Shown here: positions 9,318 to 19,030 of the stretch, piece by piece | Numbering within the stretch: position 1 is the stretch's first letter | Layout of the letters: the number at the start of each line of letters is the position of its first letter | Assembly (NCBI RefSeq): GCF_001809535.1 | Contig: NZ_KV797910.1 | Span: forward strand, 208,560 to 272,559 | DNA length: 64,000 bases | Reading direction: 5' to 3' | Origin: Aerococcus sp. HMSC062A02 | GTDB lineage: Bacteria > Bacillota > Bacilli > Lactobacillales > Aerococcaceae | Made by a program: the position numbers and the translations under genes | The notes under the pieces: model-generated | Seen by the model: the letters and a program-made list of their open reading frames with translations, nothing else | What the model was told of the DNA's origin: nothing | Databases searched by the model: none

Positions 9318-10729
9318 TAGGCCTCACCATTTTCTTCACTTTCTGGCTCATGATCGCTGGAGTCATAGTAGCGGTCTAGAATCTTGGTATCCATTCGGTT
9401 CAATTCTTCACGTGGGAAGGCCCGCAGGAGTTCCCAAGCTAGGTCTAAACTCTCTTGGATCGTCCGGGTCTCATCAGCAGCTTGACCGACAAATTCTTCT
9501 TCGAATTTTTCACCAAATTCCAGATATTTCTTGTCAATATCAGATAGTTCTTCTTCCCCAATAACGGAGGCTAGGCTCCTGGCTTCCGCGGCACCTGAAT
9601 AAGCGGCGAAGAGTTGGTTGGCCACATCTTCATGGTCTTCTCGGGTATAGCCTTCACCAATTCCGTCTTTCATCAAACGCGATAGGGAGGGAAGTACACC
9701 GATTGGAGGGAAAATATTCTTACCGTAGAGGTCACGGTCCAAAACGATTTGTCCTTCCGTAATATAGCCGGTTAAGTCAGGGATAGGATGGGTGATATCG
9801 TCATTGGGCATAGTTAGAATAGGAATTTGGGTCACTGACCCCTTGCGACCTTGGACGATACCGGCCCGCTCATAAATGGTTGCAAGTTCAGAATAGAGAT
9901 AGCCAGGATAGCCCTTACGTGATGGGATTTCTTGCTTGGCAGAAGAAACCTCACGTAAAGCCTCACAGAAGGAGGTCATGTCAGTTAGGATGACTAGGAC
10001 TTGTTTGCCTAAGTCGTAAGCTAAGTATTCCGCTGTGGTTAGGGCAACCCGGGGTGTGATCAGACGTTCCATGGCCGGATCGTCTGCCGTATTGACAAAC
10101 ATGGTCACATGGTCAAGAGCGCCACTTTCTTCGAAGGATCTTTGGAAGAAATCGGCAATATCATGCTTAACGCCCATGGCTGCAAAGACAATAGCAAATT
10201 CTTCATCACTGTTATCCCCTAGTTTGGCTTGTTTTACAATTTGGGCAGCTAACTCATTGTGGGGCATCCCGTCGCCTGAAAAGATAGGTAACTTTTGTCC
10301 CCGAATGAGTGTCATCAGGGTATCAATTGCGGAAAAGCCCGTCTCAATATAGTTCCGAGGATAGATCCGTGAGACAGGATTTAAGGGCGCTCCATTGACT
10401 TCACGAGAGAGATTGGAGTGGATAGCTCCAAGGCCATCGATTGCTTCCCCAACCCCATTGAAGACCCGTCCTAGGATTTCTGGTGCAAGTTCAATCTCCA
10501 TCCCATGTCCGCTAAAACTAGAGTGCGTATTATCTAAGGACATGGAGGTGGTGGCATCAAAAACTTGAACCATAGCGCGCTCGCCTTCAATAGCGATGAC
10601 TTGACCTTTTTTTAATTCACTGCGGTTGACGCGAAAGTTCACAATGTCACCATAGGCGGCACCACGTACGCCATCGACGACAACAAGAGGACCGTCAATG
10701 GACGCTAAACCGAGATATTCTATTGGCAT
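9317..10729 (-). CDS. ntpB: V-type ATPase subunit B (non-catalytic nucleotide-binding)
   Basis: This 470-residue protein alternates with subunit A in the A3B3 head. It lacks a canonical Walker A, with [14 protein letters not shown] at that place, as in other B subunits. The [17 protein letters not shown] segment is strongly conserved in the family. It lies 12 bp after ntpA and its last base overlaps the ntpD start. Confidence 0.97.
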   Translation of the reverse strand: MPIEYLGLASIDGPLVVVDGVRGAAYGDIVNFRVNRSELKKGQVIAIEGERAMVQVFDATTSMSLDNTHSSFSGHGMEIELAPEILGRVFNGVGEAIDGLGAIHSNLSREVNGAPLNPVSRIYPRNYIETGFSAIDTLMTLIRGQKLPIFSGDGMPHNELAAQIVKQAKLGDNSDEEFAIVFAAMGVKHDIADFFQRSFEESGALDHVTMFVNTADDPAMERLITPRVALTTAEYLAYDLGKQVLVILTDMTSFCEALREVSSAKQEIPSRKGYPGYLYSELATIYERAGIVQGRKGSVTQIPILTMPNDDITHPIPDLTGYITEGQIVLDRDLYGKNIFPPIGVLPSLSRLMKDGIGEGYTREDHEDVANQLFAAYSGAAEARSLASVIGEEELSDIDKKYLEFGEKFEEEFVGQAADETRTIQESLDLAWELLRAFPREELNRMDTKILDRYYDSSDHEPESEENGEA

Positions 10730-10741
10730 TTATATTCCCCC

Positions 10742-12502
10742 TTATCCGTTTTGTTCGATAGCTTGGTCATAGAATTGGTCGATGCTTTGATAGTAATGAT
10801 CAAAGGCATCCAAGTTATCATTAGCTACATTAAATTTCATATTGATGACTTCATTAAAGATGGGTGACTGTTGGAGATAGGACATCGGCATCCCCCATTG
10901 GATCAGTTGTTTGGACCGGTGGTGGAGGTAGAGGATGACGTCCAGCATCTTAGCTTGTTTTTGAATAGGTACATCCCCATCAATCTCATGGAAGGAAGAC
11001 TGTTGGAGAAAAGCTAAGCGAATAACCTTAGCAGTTTGTAGGACCAATTTTTGGTGGTCCGGTAAGATATCTGACCCAATTAACTTCACGATTTCGTTGA
11101 GTTGGTCTTCCTCGTGCAAGAGGGCCATCATTTCAGCCCGGTTTTTGATAAAGTCTTCACTGACATTTTTATTATACCAACCGGACAATTCATCCACATA
11201 CTGACTGTAGGAATTCATCCAATTAATGGCGGGATAGTGGCGGGAGTGGGCGAGGTTAGAATCTAGCCCCCAGAAACAACGGACAAAGCGCTTGGTGTTC
11301 TGGGTCACAGGTTCGGAGAAGTCGCCCCCTTGAGGTGAAACAGCACCGATGATGGAGACGGAACCGTTTTGGTTGTTCAAGGTTTCCATATCGCCAGCTC
11401 TTTCATAGAAGGTGGCAATCCGACTGGCTAAATAAGCAGGGAAACCTTCTTCGGCTGGCATTTCTTCCAGACGACCTGAGAGTTCCCGCAAGGCTTCCGC
11501 CCAGCGTGAGGTGGAATCGGCCATAATCGCTACATCATAGCCCATATCCCGGTAGTATTCTGCAATGGTTAAGCCCGTGTAGATAGAGGCTTCCCGAGCC
11601 GCTACCGGCATGTTCGAGGTATTAGCAATCAGAACGGTTCTTTCCATCAAGGGTGCGTTAGTTCGTGGGTCAATCAACTTGCTGAAGTCTTCAAGTACTT
11701 CTGTCATTTCATTACCCCGTTCGCCGCAACCAATGTAGACAATCACATCGGCATCCGCAAATTTAGCGATCTGGTGCTGCATAGTGGTTTTACCTGTTCC
11801 GAAACCGCCTGGGATAGCAGCCGTCCCACCTTTAGCAATTGGGAAGACACTATCAATAATCCGCTGTCCAGTGAGGAGAGGTTTAGAACTTTTTAGCCGG
11901 TTGGCGACAGGCCGAGCTTGGCGGATGGGCCATTCTTGGAAGGCCTTAATTTCTTGGATAGAGCCATCGAAAGTCTGCAGCTTGACCAAGCTATCGCTAA
12001 CTCGGTAGCTACCACTTGGGACGACTTCAGTTACTTCACCAATCATACCGGAGGGGACCATGACTTTGTGGACTAGTGACCGGCTTTCTGGAATTTCAGC
12101 AATGATATCTCCACCGCTAACTTGGTCACCCACTTTAACGAGGGGGTTGACCTCCCATTCTTTGTCTTGGTCTAAGGCATCGACTTGGACCCCGCGTTTA
12201 ATGTAGAAACCTGTTTGCTTTTCAATTTCTTTAAGTGGACGTTGGATCCCATCATAAATGTTGCCGAGCATACCTGGGCCGAGGGACACTTTGATTGGCA
12301 TGCCTGTTCCATGGATGACTTCACCTGGCTTCAATCCCTCGGTTTCTTCATAAACTTGGATAGTGGTGTAGGCTTGGTCGATTCGGATCACTTCACCAAT
12401 TAAGCCTTGTTCACCGACATAAACCATTTCTTGCATGGAAAAATTGGTTTTTCCTTTGACCCGGACAATTGGACCATTGATTGCATAAATCACGCTAGCC
12501 AT
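10742..12502 (-). CDS. ntpA: V-type ATPase catalytic subunit A
   Basis: This 586-residue catalytic subunit hydrolyses or synthesises ATP in the A3B3 head. Walker A is GGFGTGKTT around residue 235, and the GERGNEM segment that follows contains the catalytic glutamate. The long non-homologous region typical of A subunits is present before the P-loop (about residues 110-190). It overlaps ntpE by one base and is co-translated in the operon. Confidence 0.97.
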   Translation of the reverse strand: MASVIYAINGPIVRVKGKTNFSMQEMVYVGEQGLIGEVIRIDQAYTTIQVYEETEGLKPGEVIHGTGMPIKVSLGPGMLGNIYDGIQRPLKEIEKQTGFYIKRGVQVDALDQDKEWEVNPLVKVGDQVSGGDIIAEIPESRSLVHKVMVPSGMIGEVTEVVPSGSYRVSDSLVKLQTFDGSIQEIKAFQEWPIRQARPVANRLKSSKPLLTGQRIIDSVFPIAKGGTAAIPGGFGTGKTTMQHQIAKFADADVIVYIGCGERGNEMTEVLEDFSKLIDPRTNAPLMERTVLIANTSNMPVAAREASIYTGLTIAEYYRDMGYDVAIMADSTSRWAEALRELSGRLEEMPAEEGFPAYLASRIATFYERAGDMETLNNQNGSVSIIGAVSPQGGDFSEPVTQNTKRFVRCFWGLDSNLAHSRHYPAINWMNSYSQYVDELSGWYNKNVSEDFIKNRAEMMALLHEEDQLNEIVKLIGSDILPDHQKLVLQTAKVIRLAFLQQSSFHEIDGDVPIQKQAKMLDVILYLHHRSKQLIQWGMPMSYLQQSPIFNEVINMKFNVANDNLDAFDHYYQSIDQFYDQAIEQNG

Positions 12503-13092
12503 TAATTAATCACCTCTTTAATTGTAAAGTTCTCATCTTCTAAGTTAAGCAAAGTCGAGAAAGAGTAGTCGAGGAGAATATTCCGTTCCCGCATGACCCC
12601 TCGAATGCCCCCGGTGAAGTCCCGGTCTGATAGGGTAATGTCATGTTGGACTGCTTCTTTTAGCTCAGCTTGTAGGTTGGCGTCGGATTGGTCGAGATAG
12701 ATATCGCATTTCTCGCCTTGGGCAAAGTCCAGGATATTCTTGACGACTTCTTTAAGCTGGTCCAGATAGGCTGGACTTTCCTTATAAGTTTGAATGGCTG
12801 CTTCAAATTCTTTAAAGAGGGCTTCTTTTACTTTGTTCTCGCTCAAATAGAGTTCTCTTTGTTGCTTGATTTGTAGTTCGGAAATTTCTTTATTATATTC
12901 TTTATGGACAGCTTGCTTATTGGCTTGCAATTGTTCATCAAAGTCTTGGTCAGTCTTTTGGATGAATTCATTGAAATCAGCCTCTAAGGTTTGGCGATAT
13001 TGGTCGACTTGTTCATCCACATGCTCTTTGACCTGGAGCTTAACTTCTTGGTTGAAATAGTCAATTTTTTCATTTAATTCCAAAGGGGACAC
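12502..13092 (-). CDS. ntpE: V-type ATPase subunit E (peripheral stalk)
   Basis: This 196-residue protein has a long charged N-terminal helix (about residues 1-110) and a C-terminal globular domain containing the GGI(R)G-like segment of subunit E. It pairs with the small coiled-coil subunit encoded first in the operon to form the peripheral stalks. Confidence 0.9.
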   Translation of the reverse strand: MSPLELNEKIDYFNQEVKLQVKEHVDEQVDQYRQTLEADFNEFIQKTDQDFDEQLQANKQAVHKEYNKEISELQIKQQRELYLSENKVKEALFKEFEAAIQTYKESPAYLDQLKEVVKNILDFAQGEKCDIYLDQSDANLQAELKEAVQHDITLSDRDFTGGIRGVMRERNILLDYSFSTLLNLEDENFTIKEVIN

Positions 13093-13098
13093 TCCTTA

Positions 13099-13407
13099 CT
13101 AGATTGATATACCAATTGCTTGACGGATGGTCTTGGCAATTTGATTTTCAGCTGTTTGGAAATCTTTGGGACCTTGTAATTCGACAATCAAAGGCGTGGC
13201 TTGGTTAAAGCGAACCTCGTCAATGATTTCTTGATTGGCTTCTATTAAGGCAGGGGAAATCATTACAATGCCGTAGTCTTTATCCTTGATGACTGCGTCA
13301 AAGTTGGGACGAAAGTCTTTAGTTTCTTGAACAAGCACCCCATCAATTCCCGCCAAACGCATACCCGTTAAGCTATCGAGGTTATCACTAATGACGTACT
13401 GTTTCAC
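13099..13407 (-). CDS. ntpG: V-type ATPase subunit F (central stalk; NtpG of enterococci)
   Basis: This 102-residue Rossmann-like protein has the MRLAGIDGV motif and the VRFNQATPLIVELQGP C-terminal region typical of subunit F. It binds subunit D in the rotor. It is encoded 16 bp after the proteolipid gene, an arrangement different from the classic E. hirae ntp order. Confidence 0.92.
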   Translation of the reverse strand: MKQYVISDNLDSLTGMRLAGIDGVLVQETKDFRPNFDAVIKDKDYGIVMISPALIEANQEIIDEVRFNQATPLIVELQGPKDFQTAENQIAKTIRQAIGISI

Positions 13408-13423
13408 AGGGTAGATCTCCCTC

Positions 13424-13864
13424 CTAGAGTTGACCTAAAATCATAAAGGAAATAATCAAACCGTAAAGAGCCACACCTTCGGCCAAGCCGACAAAGATTA
13501 GAGAACGACCAAAAATTGAATCGTCTTCACTAATAGCACCAAGGGCTGCACTGGCTGCACTCGCTACGGCAATACCGCCGCCGACGCATGACAATCCAGT
13601 TGATAGGGCAGCTGCTAAGTAGCCGAGGCCGGTTGCTAAACCATCGCTAGCTGCAGCTGTTTCTGCCGCTTGGACACTTTCGGGGTGGTAGGCTAAGATC
13701 AAAGCAATAGCAACACCAGAGACAAGGGTTAAAATATTGCCTGCCAGCGTCTTCTTGTAACGATTACGGGAGGCTTTACCAGAGAAATAGTAAGCGAAAG
13801 GAAGGACAAAAGCTAGTACAAAAGTAGCAGTGAGGGTTACTTTAATCATCATTTCAATCGTCAT
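13424..13864 (-). CDS. ntpK: V-type ATPase subunit K (membrane rotor proteolipid)
   Basis: This 146-residue, four-helix membrane protein forms the ion-translocating ring. The ion-binding carboxylate is E129 in GLAEGVALYGL in the last helix; GLSCVGGGIAVASAASAALGA is the glycine/alanine-rich partner helix. The first two helices (about residues 5-28 and 38-58) do not look like a second proteolipid hairpin: they lack the repeated glycine/alanine pattern and have no carboxylate. Whether the ring carries Na+ or H+ cannot be settled here. Confidence 0.93.
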   Translation of the reverse strand: MTIEMMIKVTLTATFVLAFVLPFAYYFSGKASRNRYKKTLAGNILTLVSGVAIALILAYHPESVQAAETAAASDGLATGLGYLAAALSTGLSCVGGGIAVASAASAALGAISEDDSIFGRSLIFVGLAEGVALYGLIISFMILGQL

Positions 13865-13881
13865 TTATAAAACTCCTTTTT

Positions 13882-15837
13882 TTATTCGATATTGTTCCAA
13901 ATACTTTTAAATTCAATGCCGTTACCTTCATAGAAATGACTAAAGATTTCATAGAATTCTAGCCGGAGCACTTGGATGAAGACAACGAGCCCTTCAAAAC
14001 CCACCACAAATAGGTTGCCGAGAATGAAGACGAGCCAGTTGACATGGTCTAAACCTGCTTCTGCATTTGCAAACATGAGGACAACTCCCATCATCGCACC
14101 GTGGCTTAGTGCAAAAGCACCGACCCGGACGAAGGAAATGGTATTTGAGAAGTAAGTTAAGAGGGTTTCGAAACTTTCAAAAAAGATTGAAAGTAGGCTA
14201 ATGACTAGTCCATCTTGGCCTTGGTTTTTTTGCTTCAAGATAAAGTTTTTAATTTGTTCATTGAAGGCAATGGTGATAAAGCTTAGGGCTAAGATAAGTA
14301 AGAGCAGGCTTAGGGCTGGGATAGCATGACCGCTCATATACATCACAAGCATGAAAACCAGGATACCGTAGAAGATGAAACCGGCTATCCCATTGCGGTC
14401 GAGGATGGCTTCAAGCTTCTCGCCGTTCTTAAGGCGTTTTTGGATGTTTAAGAGCATGGTCATTAAAATCAGGAACATCCCGAAGGCCACTGATACGATG
14501 AAGACGGTATTCAATTGCCCAAAGAAAGGAACCTGGGTCATGGCTCCCATGGGACGCAGCCAGATAGCTTCTAAGACATCTTCAAAGCCGAAGATAGTCC
14601 CGTAAAGAAAACCGAAGATCATCGATGATAAGCCGATGGGGATAAACATCTTAGCCAAAGCAAGTTTGGGCTGTAAGAAACCGATGAAACCGAGCAACAT
14701 TAGAAGAATGCCGTGTCCAACATCCCCAAACATTGCCCCAAATAGTAGCGAATAGGTAATTGCGACTAACCCCGTTGGATCCATCTCGTGATAGTTAGGG
14801 ACACCGTACATGCGCGTGATCAATTCAAAGGGTCTTACGAAAAAATTGTTTTTCATTTTAGTTGGAGGGGTCATGCTGGAAGAGGAGTCTTTCTCGTCTT
14901 CAATGTACATGGTGACTTGGTCATCATGCGCTACAGCATCCTCCAAGCTCTTTGTTTGGTCGCTAGGCATCCAACCAATCAACAAGTAGCGGGTTTCTTT
15001 TTGGGCAAATTCTTCTCGCGTAATTGCGGCGTATTTTCTGACACCGTAAGCTTGGGAGAAGTCCCGTAACCGGTGTTTGGCTTTGATTAGGCCATTGATA
15101 TAAGGCTTAGTGAGGTCATGGAGCCGGCGTTTGGATTGGTTAATTTTTTGTTCCAGGATACCGAGCTCTTGGCCAAGGTCATCCACAATCTCTTGGATGG
15201 TCCCGCTGCCTTCGGGTAGGCGGATTCGTTCCCAAGCTAGGGAATAGTAGAGGGCATCTACCCGCTGCCGGGCTTCTGTGGTCGTAAAGTATACGCCATA
15301 GACATAGTCCGCTAATTCTTTCGATTCAACGAAGATGGAGGGAACCATGGCATCAATATATTTTTTGAATTTGTAGAAATTTTCTTTGGTAAAACGACCA
15401 AAGCGGAATTTTAAATGGGTCATAGCCAGGATGTCTTCGAGTGGGTAGTCGATACCGGTAAAGGGTTTAAAGGCATCATAGTGGTCCTTTAATTCTTGGT
15501 AGGAAGCCTCATAGCTCGCAAGCTCTTGGCGTTCACCTGATAATTGTTCCTCGGTTTGCTCGATGAGGTCCTTGACGCCTTCGAAGGTCAGTTGGTCGTC
15601 GCGCATATCGCGGTAGGTTTCTTCTTTGTAGTTGGCATTGGCTAAAAGTTTATCCACCCGGTCTTCCCAAGGTTGGTAAGGATTAGGGGAAGTATAAGAC
15701 TTTAGGGTTTTAATTTCGGATAATTCTTTTAAGGCATTCACTAAATGGACATCATAGTGACTGAGATACTGGTCAGCCATGCGGTCAATGTCATCGCGTG
15801 GGCCAGTGATGTTCACTAGATTCATCTGTGTGATCAT
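13882..15837 (-). CDS. ntpI: V-type ATPase subunit I/a (stator, ion channel half)
   Basis: This 651-residue protein has a soluble, coiled-coil-rich N-terminal half (about residues 1-340) and a membrane half with roughly seven or eight helices starting near LVAITYSLLFGAMFGDVGHG, the conserved entry to the channel domain. The late helices contain SFVRVGAFALSHGAMM, carrying the essential arginine region. It provides the ion half-channels next to the K ring. Confidence 0.95.
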   Translation of the reverse strand: MITQMNLVNITGPRDDIDRMADQYLSHYDVHLVNALKELSEIKTLKSYTSPNPYQPWEDRVDKLLANANYKEETYRDMRDDQLTFEGVKDLIEQTEEQLSGERQELASYEASYQELKDHYDAFKPFTGIDYPLEDILAMTHLKFRFGRFTKENFYKFKKYIDAMVPSIFVESKELADYVYGVYFTTTEARQRVDALYYSLAWERIRLPEGSGTIQEIVDDLGQELGILEQKINQSKRRLHDLTKPYINGLIKAKHRLRDFSQAYGVRKYAAITREEFAQKETRYLLIGWMPSDQTKSLEDAVAHDDQVTMYIEDEKDSSSSMTPPTKMKNNFFVRPFELITRMYGVPNYHEMDPTGLVAITYSLLFGAMFGDVGHGILLMLLGFIGFLQPKLALAKMFIPIGLSSMIFGFLYGTIFGFEDVLEAIWLRPMGAMTQVPFFGQLNTVFIVSVAFGMFLILMTMLLNIQKRLKNGEKLEAILDRNGIAGFIFYGILVFMLVMYMSGHAIPALSLLLLILALSFITIAFNEQIKNFILKQKNQGQDGLVISLLSIFFESFETLLTYFSNTISFVRVGAFALSHGAMMGVVLMFANAEAGLDHVNWLVFILGNLFVVGFEGLVVFIQVLRLEFYEIFSHFYEGNGIEFKSIWNNIE

Positions 15838-15854
15838 CTATTCAGACTCCTTTC

Positions 15855-16868
15855 TTATGCAGTTAGATGAGCATAGCTGATTTTTTCAAGCTCTTGAATA
15901 AGTAGGCGAGCTTCTGTCTCCTTATCTTCTAAATATTCGAAGATAGTGAGCATGGAGTGGGGCAGGGCCCGGACATAACGCCGAAATAATTGGTCCACAA
16001 GTTTATGTTGGGCTAGCAGTGGGAAATATGCTTGCGTAAAGTCTAGAGTTTGACCGTAGCCTAAGTCATCAACGATGGCTTGGAAGCTTGATACATCATT
16101 AGTTAGAAGCAATTGGTCGAGAACCGGGTCTGTCAAGCGGTGGTAGGTCTTAAAAAGGGCTGGACGGATTTCTGTTTCATCATAGTGAAAAAGAAATTTT
16201 AAGCGGTAAACGATACAAATATTCATCAAATCGTAGCTCGTTCCATTCAGTTTTTTAAAGTAAGTTAATTCCTTTGCTTTTAACACCCGTCGTGCCTTAC
16301 GGTCGACATATAAGGCGATATATTGGTCGAGGGCCGACTCTAATTCATAATGATTGTAGGAATCCACCTGGTTATTGAGCGCAAAATTTTCAAAAAATGG
16401 CGCATAGATAGTATCCCTAAAGCTATGGATGACATCATGGATAGAGTGGGCAACCAGCAATTCCGCCGTATGAAAGTGGCGGTTTTTATCCAGGTAGTCC
16501 GTAAAGGGATTAAGACTTAATTTTAGCTGGTGCAGGTTATCCATTTGGTGCATGACTTCTTTAATAAAGGCAACTTCATAGCGTACCCCAAAGAGTTGCA
16601 GGGCGTGTCTTTGCTTGATACTTGCGAAACGGTAAAGTTTGATGAAATCAAGCTGGACACCATGCATAATAACGGCTTCGAGCTCATCACGAGGGATTTG
16701 TCTTGGCAATTGTTCCGGCATCACTTGCCGGTAATTACTTTGGCTAGAAAGAAAGCGATAAAATTCATCAGTACTATTGGCTGTCAAGTCTTCCCGGATA
16801 AAGCCAGGACTCAAGAGTTTGGCACGCATGGCACGAATTTTGCTTTCAATAGCAGTGTAATCATTCAT
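15855..16868 (-). CDS. ntpC: V-type ATPase subunit C/d
   Basis: This 337-residue, mostly helical protein caps the proteolipid ring and links it to the D/F shaft. The start region (IRAMRAKLLSPGFI) and the end containing RRYVRALPHSMLTIFEYLEDKE fit the AtpC/NtpC family. It lies second in the operon, one base overlapping the first gene; in E. hirae ntpC follows ntpE, so gene order differs. Confidence 0.88.
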   Translation of the reverse strand: MNDYTAIESKIRAMRAKLLSPGFIREDLTANSTDEFYRFLSSQSNYRQVMPEQLPRQIPRDELEAVIMHGVQLDFIKLYRFASIKQRHALQLFGVRYEVAFIKEVMHQMDNLHQLKLSLNPFTDYLDKNRHFHTAELLVAHSIHDVIHSFRDTIYAPFFENFALNNQVDSYNHYELESALDQYIALYVDRKARRVLKAKELTYFKKLNGTSYDLMNICIVYRLKFLFHYDETEIRPALFKTYHRLTDPVLDQLLLTNDVSSFQAIVDDLGYGQTLDFTQAYFPLLAQHKLVDQLFRRYVRALPHSMLTIFEYLEDKETEARLLIQELEKISYAHLTA

Positions 16869-17191
16869 TACGGCTTCACCCCTAATTTTTTCACTTTTTC
16901 CATGAAATCATTAACATATGTCGATTGCTTTTGTTCAACCAAGTTCTTTATGGTATCGACTTGCTGATTGAAATGCTGGATCAGGTTGGCCTTTTCCTCA
17001 TCCCGACGTTTTAAGAATTTTTGCCGGTAATGATCGAGTTCTGCCTGGTAAGCTTGGGCTTTTTCTTCCCGGTACTTGGCTTTGCGTTCATCATAAGATT
17101 GACGTAATTGGAATTTTTCTTCCTGTACCTTAGCTTCACTGTTCTCAGCCTTTTTTTCAATCGCGACAAGTCGTTCAATGACCTGATTCAC
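16868..17191 (-). CDS. ntpF: V-type ATPase small coiled-coil peripheral-stalk subunit (G/H type; NtpF of enterococci)
   Basis: This 107-residue, almost entirely helical, charged protein (MNQVIERLVAIEKKAEN onward) fits the short stalk subunit that pairs with subunit E. It opens the operon. Identification rests on size, coiled-coil character and position; sequence conservation in this family is weak. Confidence 0.78.
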   Translation of the reverse strand: MNQVIERLVAIEKKAENSEAKVQEEKFQLRQSYDERKAKYREEKAQAYQAELDHYRQKFLKRRDEEKANLIQHFNQQVDTIKNLVEQKQSTYVNDFMEKVKKLGVKP

Positions 17192-17513
17192 TTGCTTTCG
17201 CCTCCCTTTCTATTTGAAATTAATATTCTTTTCAGAACATGAGTATATTATAGGTAATTCAAGATATGATAGCTGTGTAAAAAGGCCACAAAGATGCAAA
17301 AGGAATCAATAAATCTCCTAGGGTCTGGATTTTTGCACGAACTGATTGTCGGTATAAAAAAGAGGCCGGAACAAAAAAGCTCCAGCCTTTTCTTAATACC
17401 GAACGTTTTCAAGAATCCCTTGCAAAAGTCAGGCCCCATCGACTTTTGTCATATTTTCCATAACTTGGTTCACTAGAATCCTAAGGGCATGTTAGCTGTG
17501 ATATAAAACGCAG
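17192..17513. other. Intergenic region between comG and V-ATPase operons
   Basis: No credible gene is seen in these 322 bases. The region holds the comG terminator (17350-17401) and, for the V-ATPase operon, a minus-strand TATAAT at 17247-17252 about 56 bp before the first start codon. I could not find a convincing -35 partner for it. Confidence 0.6.
17350..17401 (-). terminator. Terminator of the comG operon
   Basis: The inverted repeat pairs CGGTAT...GAGGCCGGA with TCCAGCC...ATACCG, closing over a short A-rich loop. A T-run follows on the minus strand at the inner arm. It separates comGG from the V-ATPase promoter. Confidence 0.75.
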
Positions 17514-18308
17514 TCAGTAGGTGAATTGATAGCTTTCACCATTGTTATCGAGAATGACTTGGCAATACCAGATGTCTTCCTCTAGCTTGAGTTTTACCTC
17601 ACCTAAGTTAAACCGATAATATTTAGACGCTTTACTTTGCTCATTTAAGTGATTGAGCTCTTGTCTTTTGTCTGCCTTAGCTGACTGAGTTTCTTTTAGC
17701 TCCTTTTTGAGCTGATCAGCTTCTTTATGACCGACCAAGCGTTCCTGGTCCCACTGCTCTTTTAGAGCCTGGACTTCCATTTGCTCATGTTCAATTTGCT
17801 GGATTAAGTCTTCATAGTTGGCTAGCCAATCTGATGCTTCTGCATGGGCTAAAGGAGAAGAGCTGTCCTCCTCGTCAACTATGTCTCTATCATAGGCTAT
17901 CACGTCGAAATTAGCAAATTTCATCTCCAATTCGTGCAATTCTTCGAGCAAGTCGTCGATAGTCGCTTCTTTTTCTCGCTTACTATTCTTAAACTTAGCC
18001 TCTTTTTCTTTCTGGTTTTTTTCCAGCTTTTTCAAGTTTTGACTTAATTCTTTTTCTTTGGAAAGCTCTTCTTCTAAACTTTTGCTAGCTGATTGACTTT
18101 GCTCACGTTGTTCAGCCTTAGTATCGTTCTCTAAAGCCAGGGCAAGTAGGGCTAGACTTTCAGCCTTTAAAGCTCCCTCCATGGTAATTACATTCTCTAC
18201 TTGGGCTTGGTAAAGTTGAAGATTTAATTGGTAAAGCAAGAGGATGGTAAAAAAACAAGAGAGACTGGTCAAAAAGATCGAGGCTCGCTTAGGGGAGGTC
18301 TGTTTCAT
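17514..18308 (-). CDS. comGG: ComGG-like pseudopilin-operon protein with large coiled-coil insert
   Basis: The last gene of the comG operon, 264 residues from the ATG at MKQTSPKRAS. It has one N-terminal membrane helix (about residues 10-30) and a C-terminal stretch beginning YRFNLGEVKL that resembles the ComGG ending. Between them lies about 170 residues of charged, K/E-rich heptad sequence. ComGG is usually about 120 residues, so this copy is more than twice the normal size. The assignment depends mainly on operon position. Confidence 0.6.
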   Translation of the reverse strand: MKQTSPKRASIFLTSLSCFFTILLLYQLNLQLYQAQVENVITMEGALKAESLALLALALENDTKAEQREQSQSASKSLEEELSKEKELSQNLKKLEKNQKEKEAKFKNSKREKEATIDDLLEELHELEMKFANFDVIAYDRDIVDEEDSSSPLAHAEASDWLANYEDLIQQIEHEQMEVQALKEQWDQERLVGHKEADQLKKELKETQSAKADKRQELNHLNEQSKASKYYRFNLGEVKLKLEEDIWYCQVILDNNGESYQFTY

Positions 18309-18792
18309 CGCGGTCACCTCCCTTAAAGAACAAGCGACTTTGGTAAGTTTTACCATTTTTAAAGCTCAGCTGAATGTGAATACTTTGAGGCCCAATCTGT
18401 TGGCAGCTAAAATCTTCGACCTCCATTAGCTGGGGCTGGTGGCCTTGGCGGTCGATCCGCAAGCGAATCATTTGGCTCTCTGCATTTTGGTAATACTCAT
18501 AGCGGTAATCGCGCCCGTCTGGCAGGCGGAAGATAAAGGCTCGGGGATGACAGGATACGAGCTCTCCTCGATAGCTTTGCCGCTGTAATTTAATGAGGAA
18601 GAAAGCCCAGTCGTCTGCATAGCTTGCTTGAAGGGTTTTAAAATAGGTAAATTCATGATTTATAATAGTTGAAAAGCCATGGAGAAGGAGGGAAAAACAA
18701 AAGAGACTTAAGCATGCTTCCAAGAGGGTGAAGGCTTGGCGTGACCTAGAAAGTTTCTTCGGCCAATAGTTGGATATAGATGGTTTCTTCAT
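18289..18792 (-). CDS. comGF: ComGF-like competence protein
   Basis: This 167-residue protein has a prepilin-like N-terminus (RQAFTLLEACLSLF) followed by a membrane helix, and a C-terminal half with C...C spacing typical of ComGF (SCHPRAF...FSCQQIG). I chose the ATG preceded by GGAGAGGAG over a TTG two codons upstream. It overlaps both neighbours, indicating translational coupling. Confidence 0.8.
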   Translation of the reverse strand: MKKPSISNYWPKKLSRSRQAFTLLEACLSLFCFSLLLHGFSTIINHEFTYFKTLQASYADDWAFFLIKLQRQSYRGELVSCHPRAFIFRLPDGRDYRYEYYQNAESQMIRLRIDRQGHQPQLMEVEDFSCQQIGPQSIHIQLSFKNGKTYQSRLFFKGGDRDETDLP

Positions 18793-19030
18793 CCCCAAAC
18801 TCCTCTCCTAACTTGTAGCCCTCTGTTTTTAATTGCTTGAGCCAGTTTGGGTCTTGGCTCAAGCTTTGGAGGGACTGGAAATGCAGCTCTGCCCGGTCTA
18901 GCCTGGCTTGGGCATCGTTAAGCTGGTCGATTTGAAGCTGCGTAGCGGTGACTAAGTAATGGATCAAAAGACTGAGTAGGAAGAGAGAGGCCGCTGCTTC
19001 TACCAGCAAATAGCCGCGCTTCCTAGTCAT
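18746..19030 (-). CDS. comGE: ComGE-like minor pseudopilin
   Basis: This 94-residue protein starts MTRKRGYLLVEAAASLFLL, a type IV pilin-like hydrophobic N-terminus with the glutamate at +5 of the cleavage motif. The start is chosen at the pilin motif, overlapping comGD by 8 bp. Longer upstream starts would extend the protein through comGD in another frame. Confidence 0.75.
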   Translation of the reverse strand: MTRKRGYLLVEAAASLFLLSLLIHYLVTATQLQIDQLNDAQARLDRAELHFQSLQSLSQDPNWLKQLKTEGYKLGEEFGDEETIYIQLLAEETF

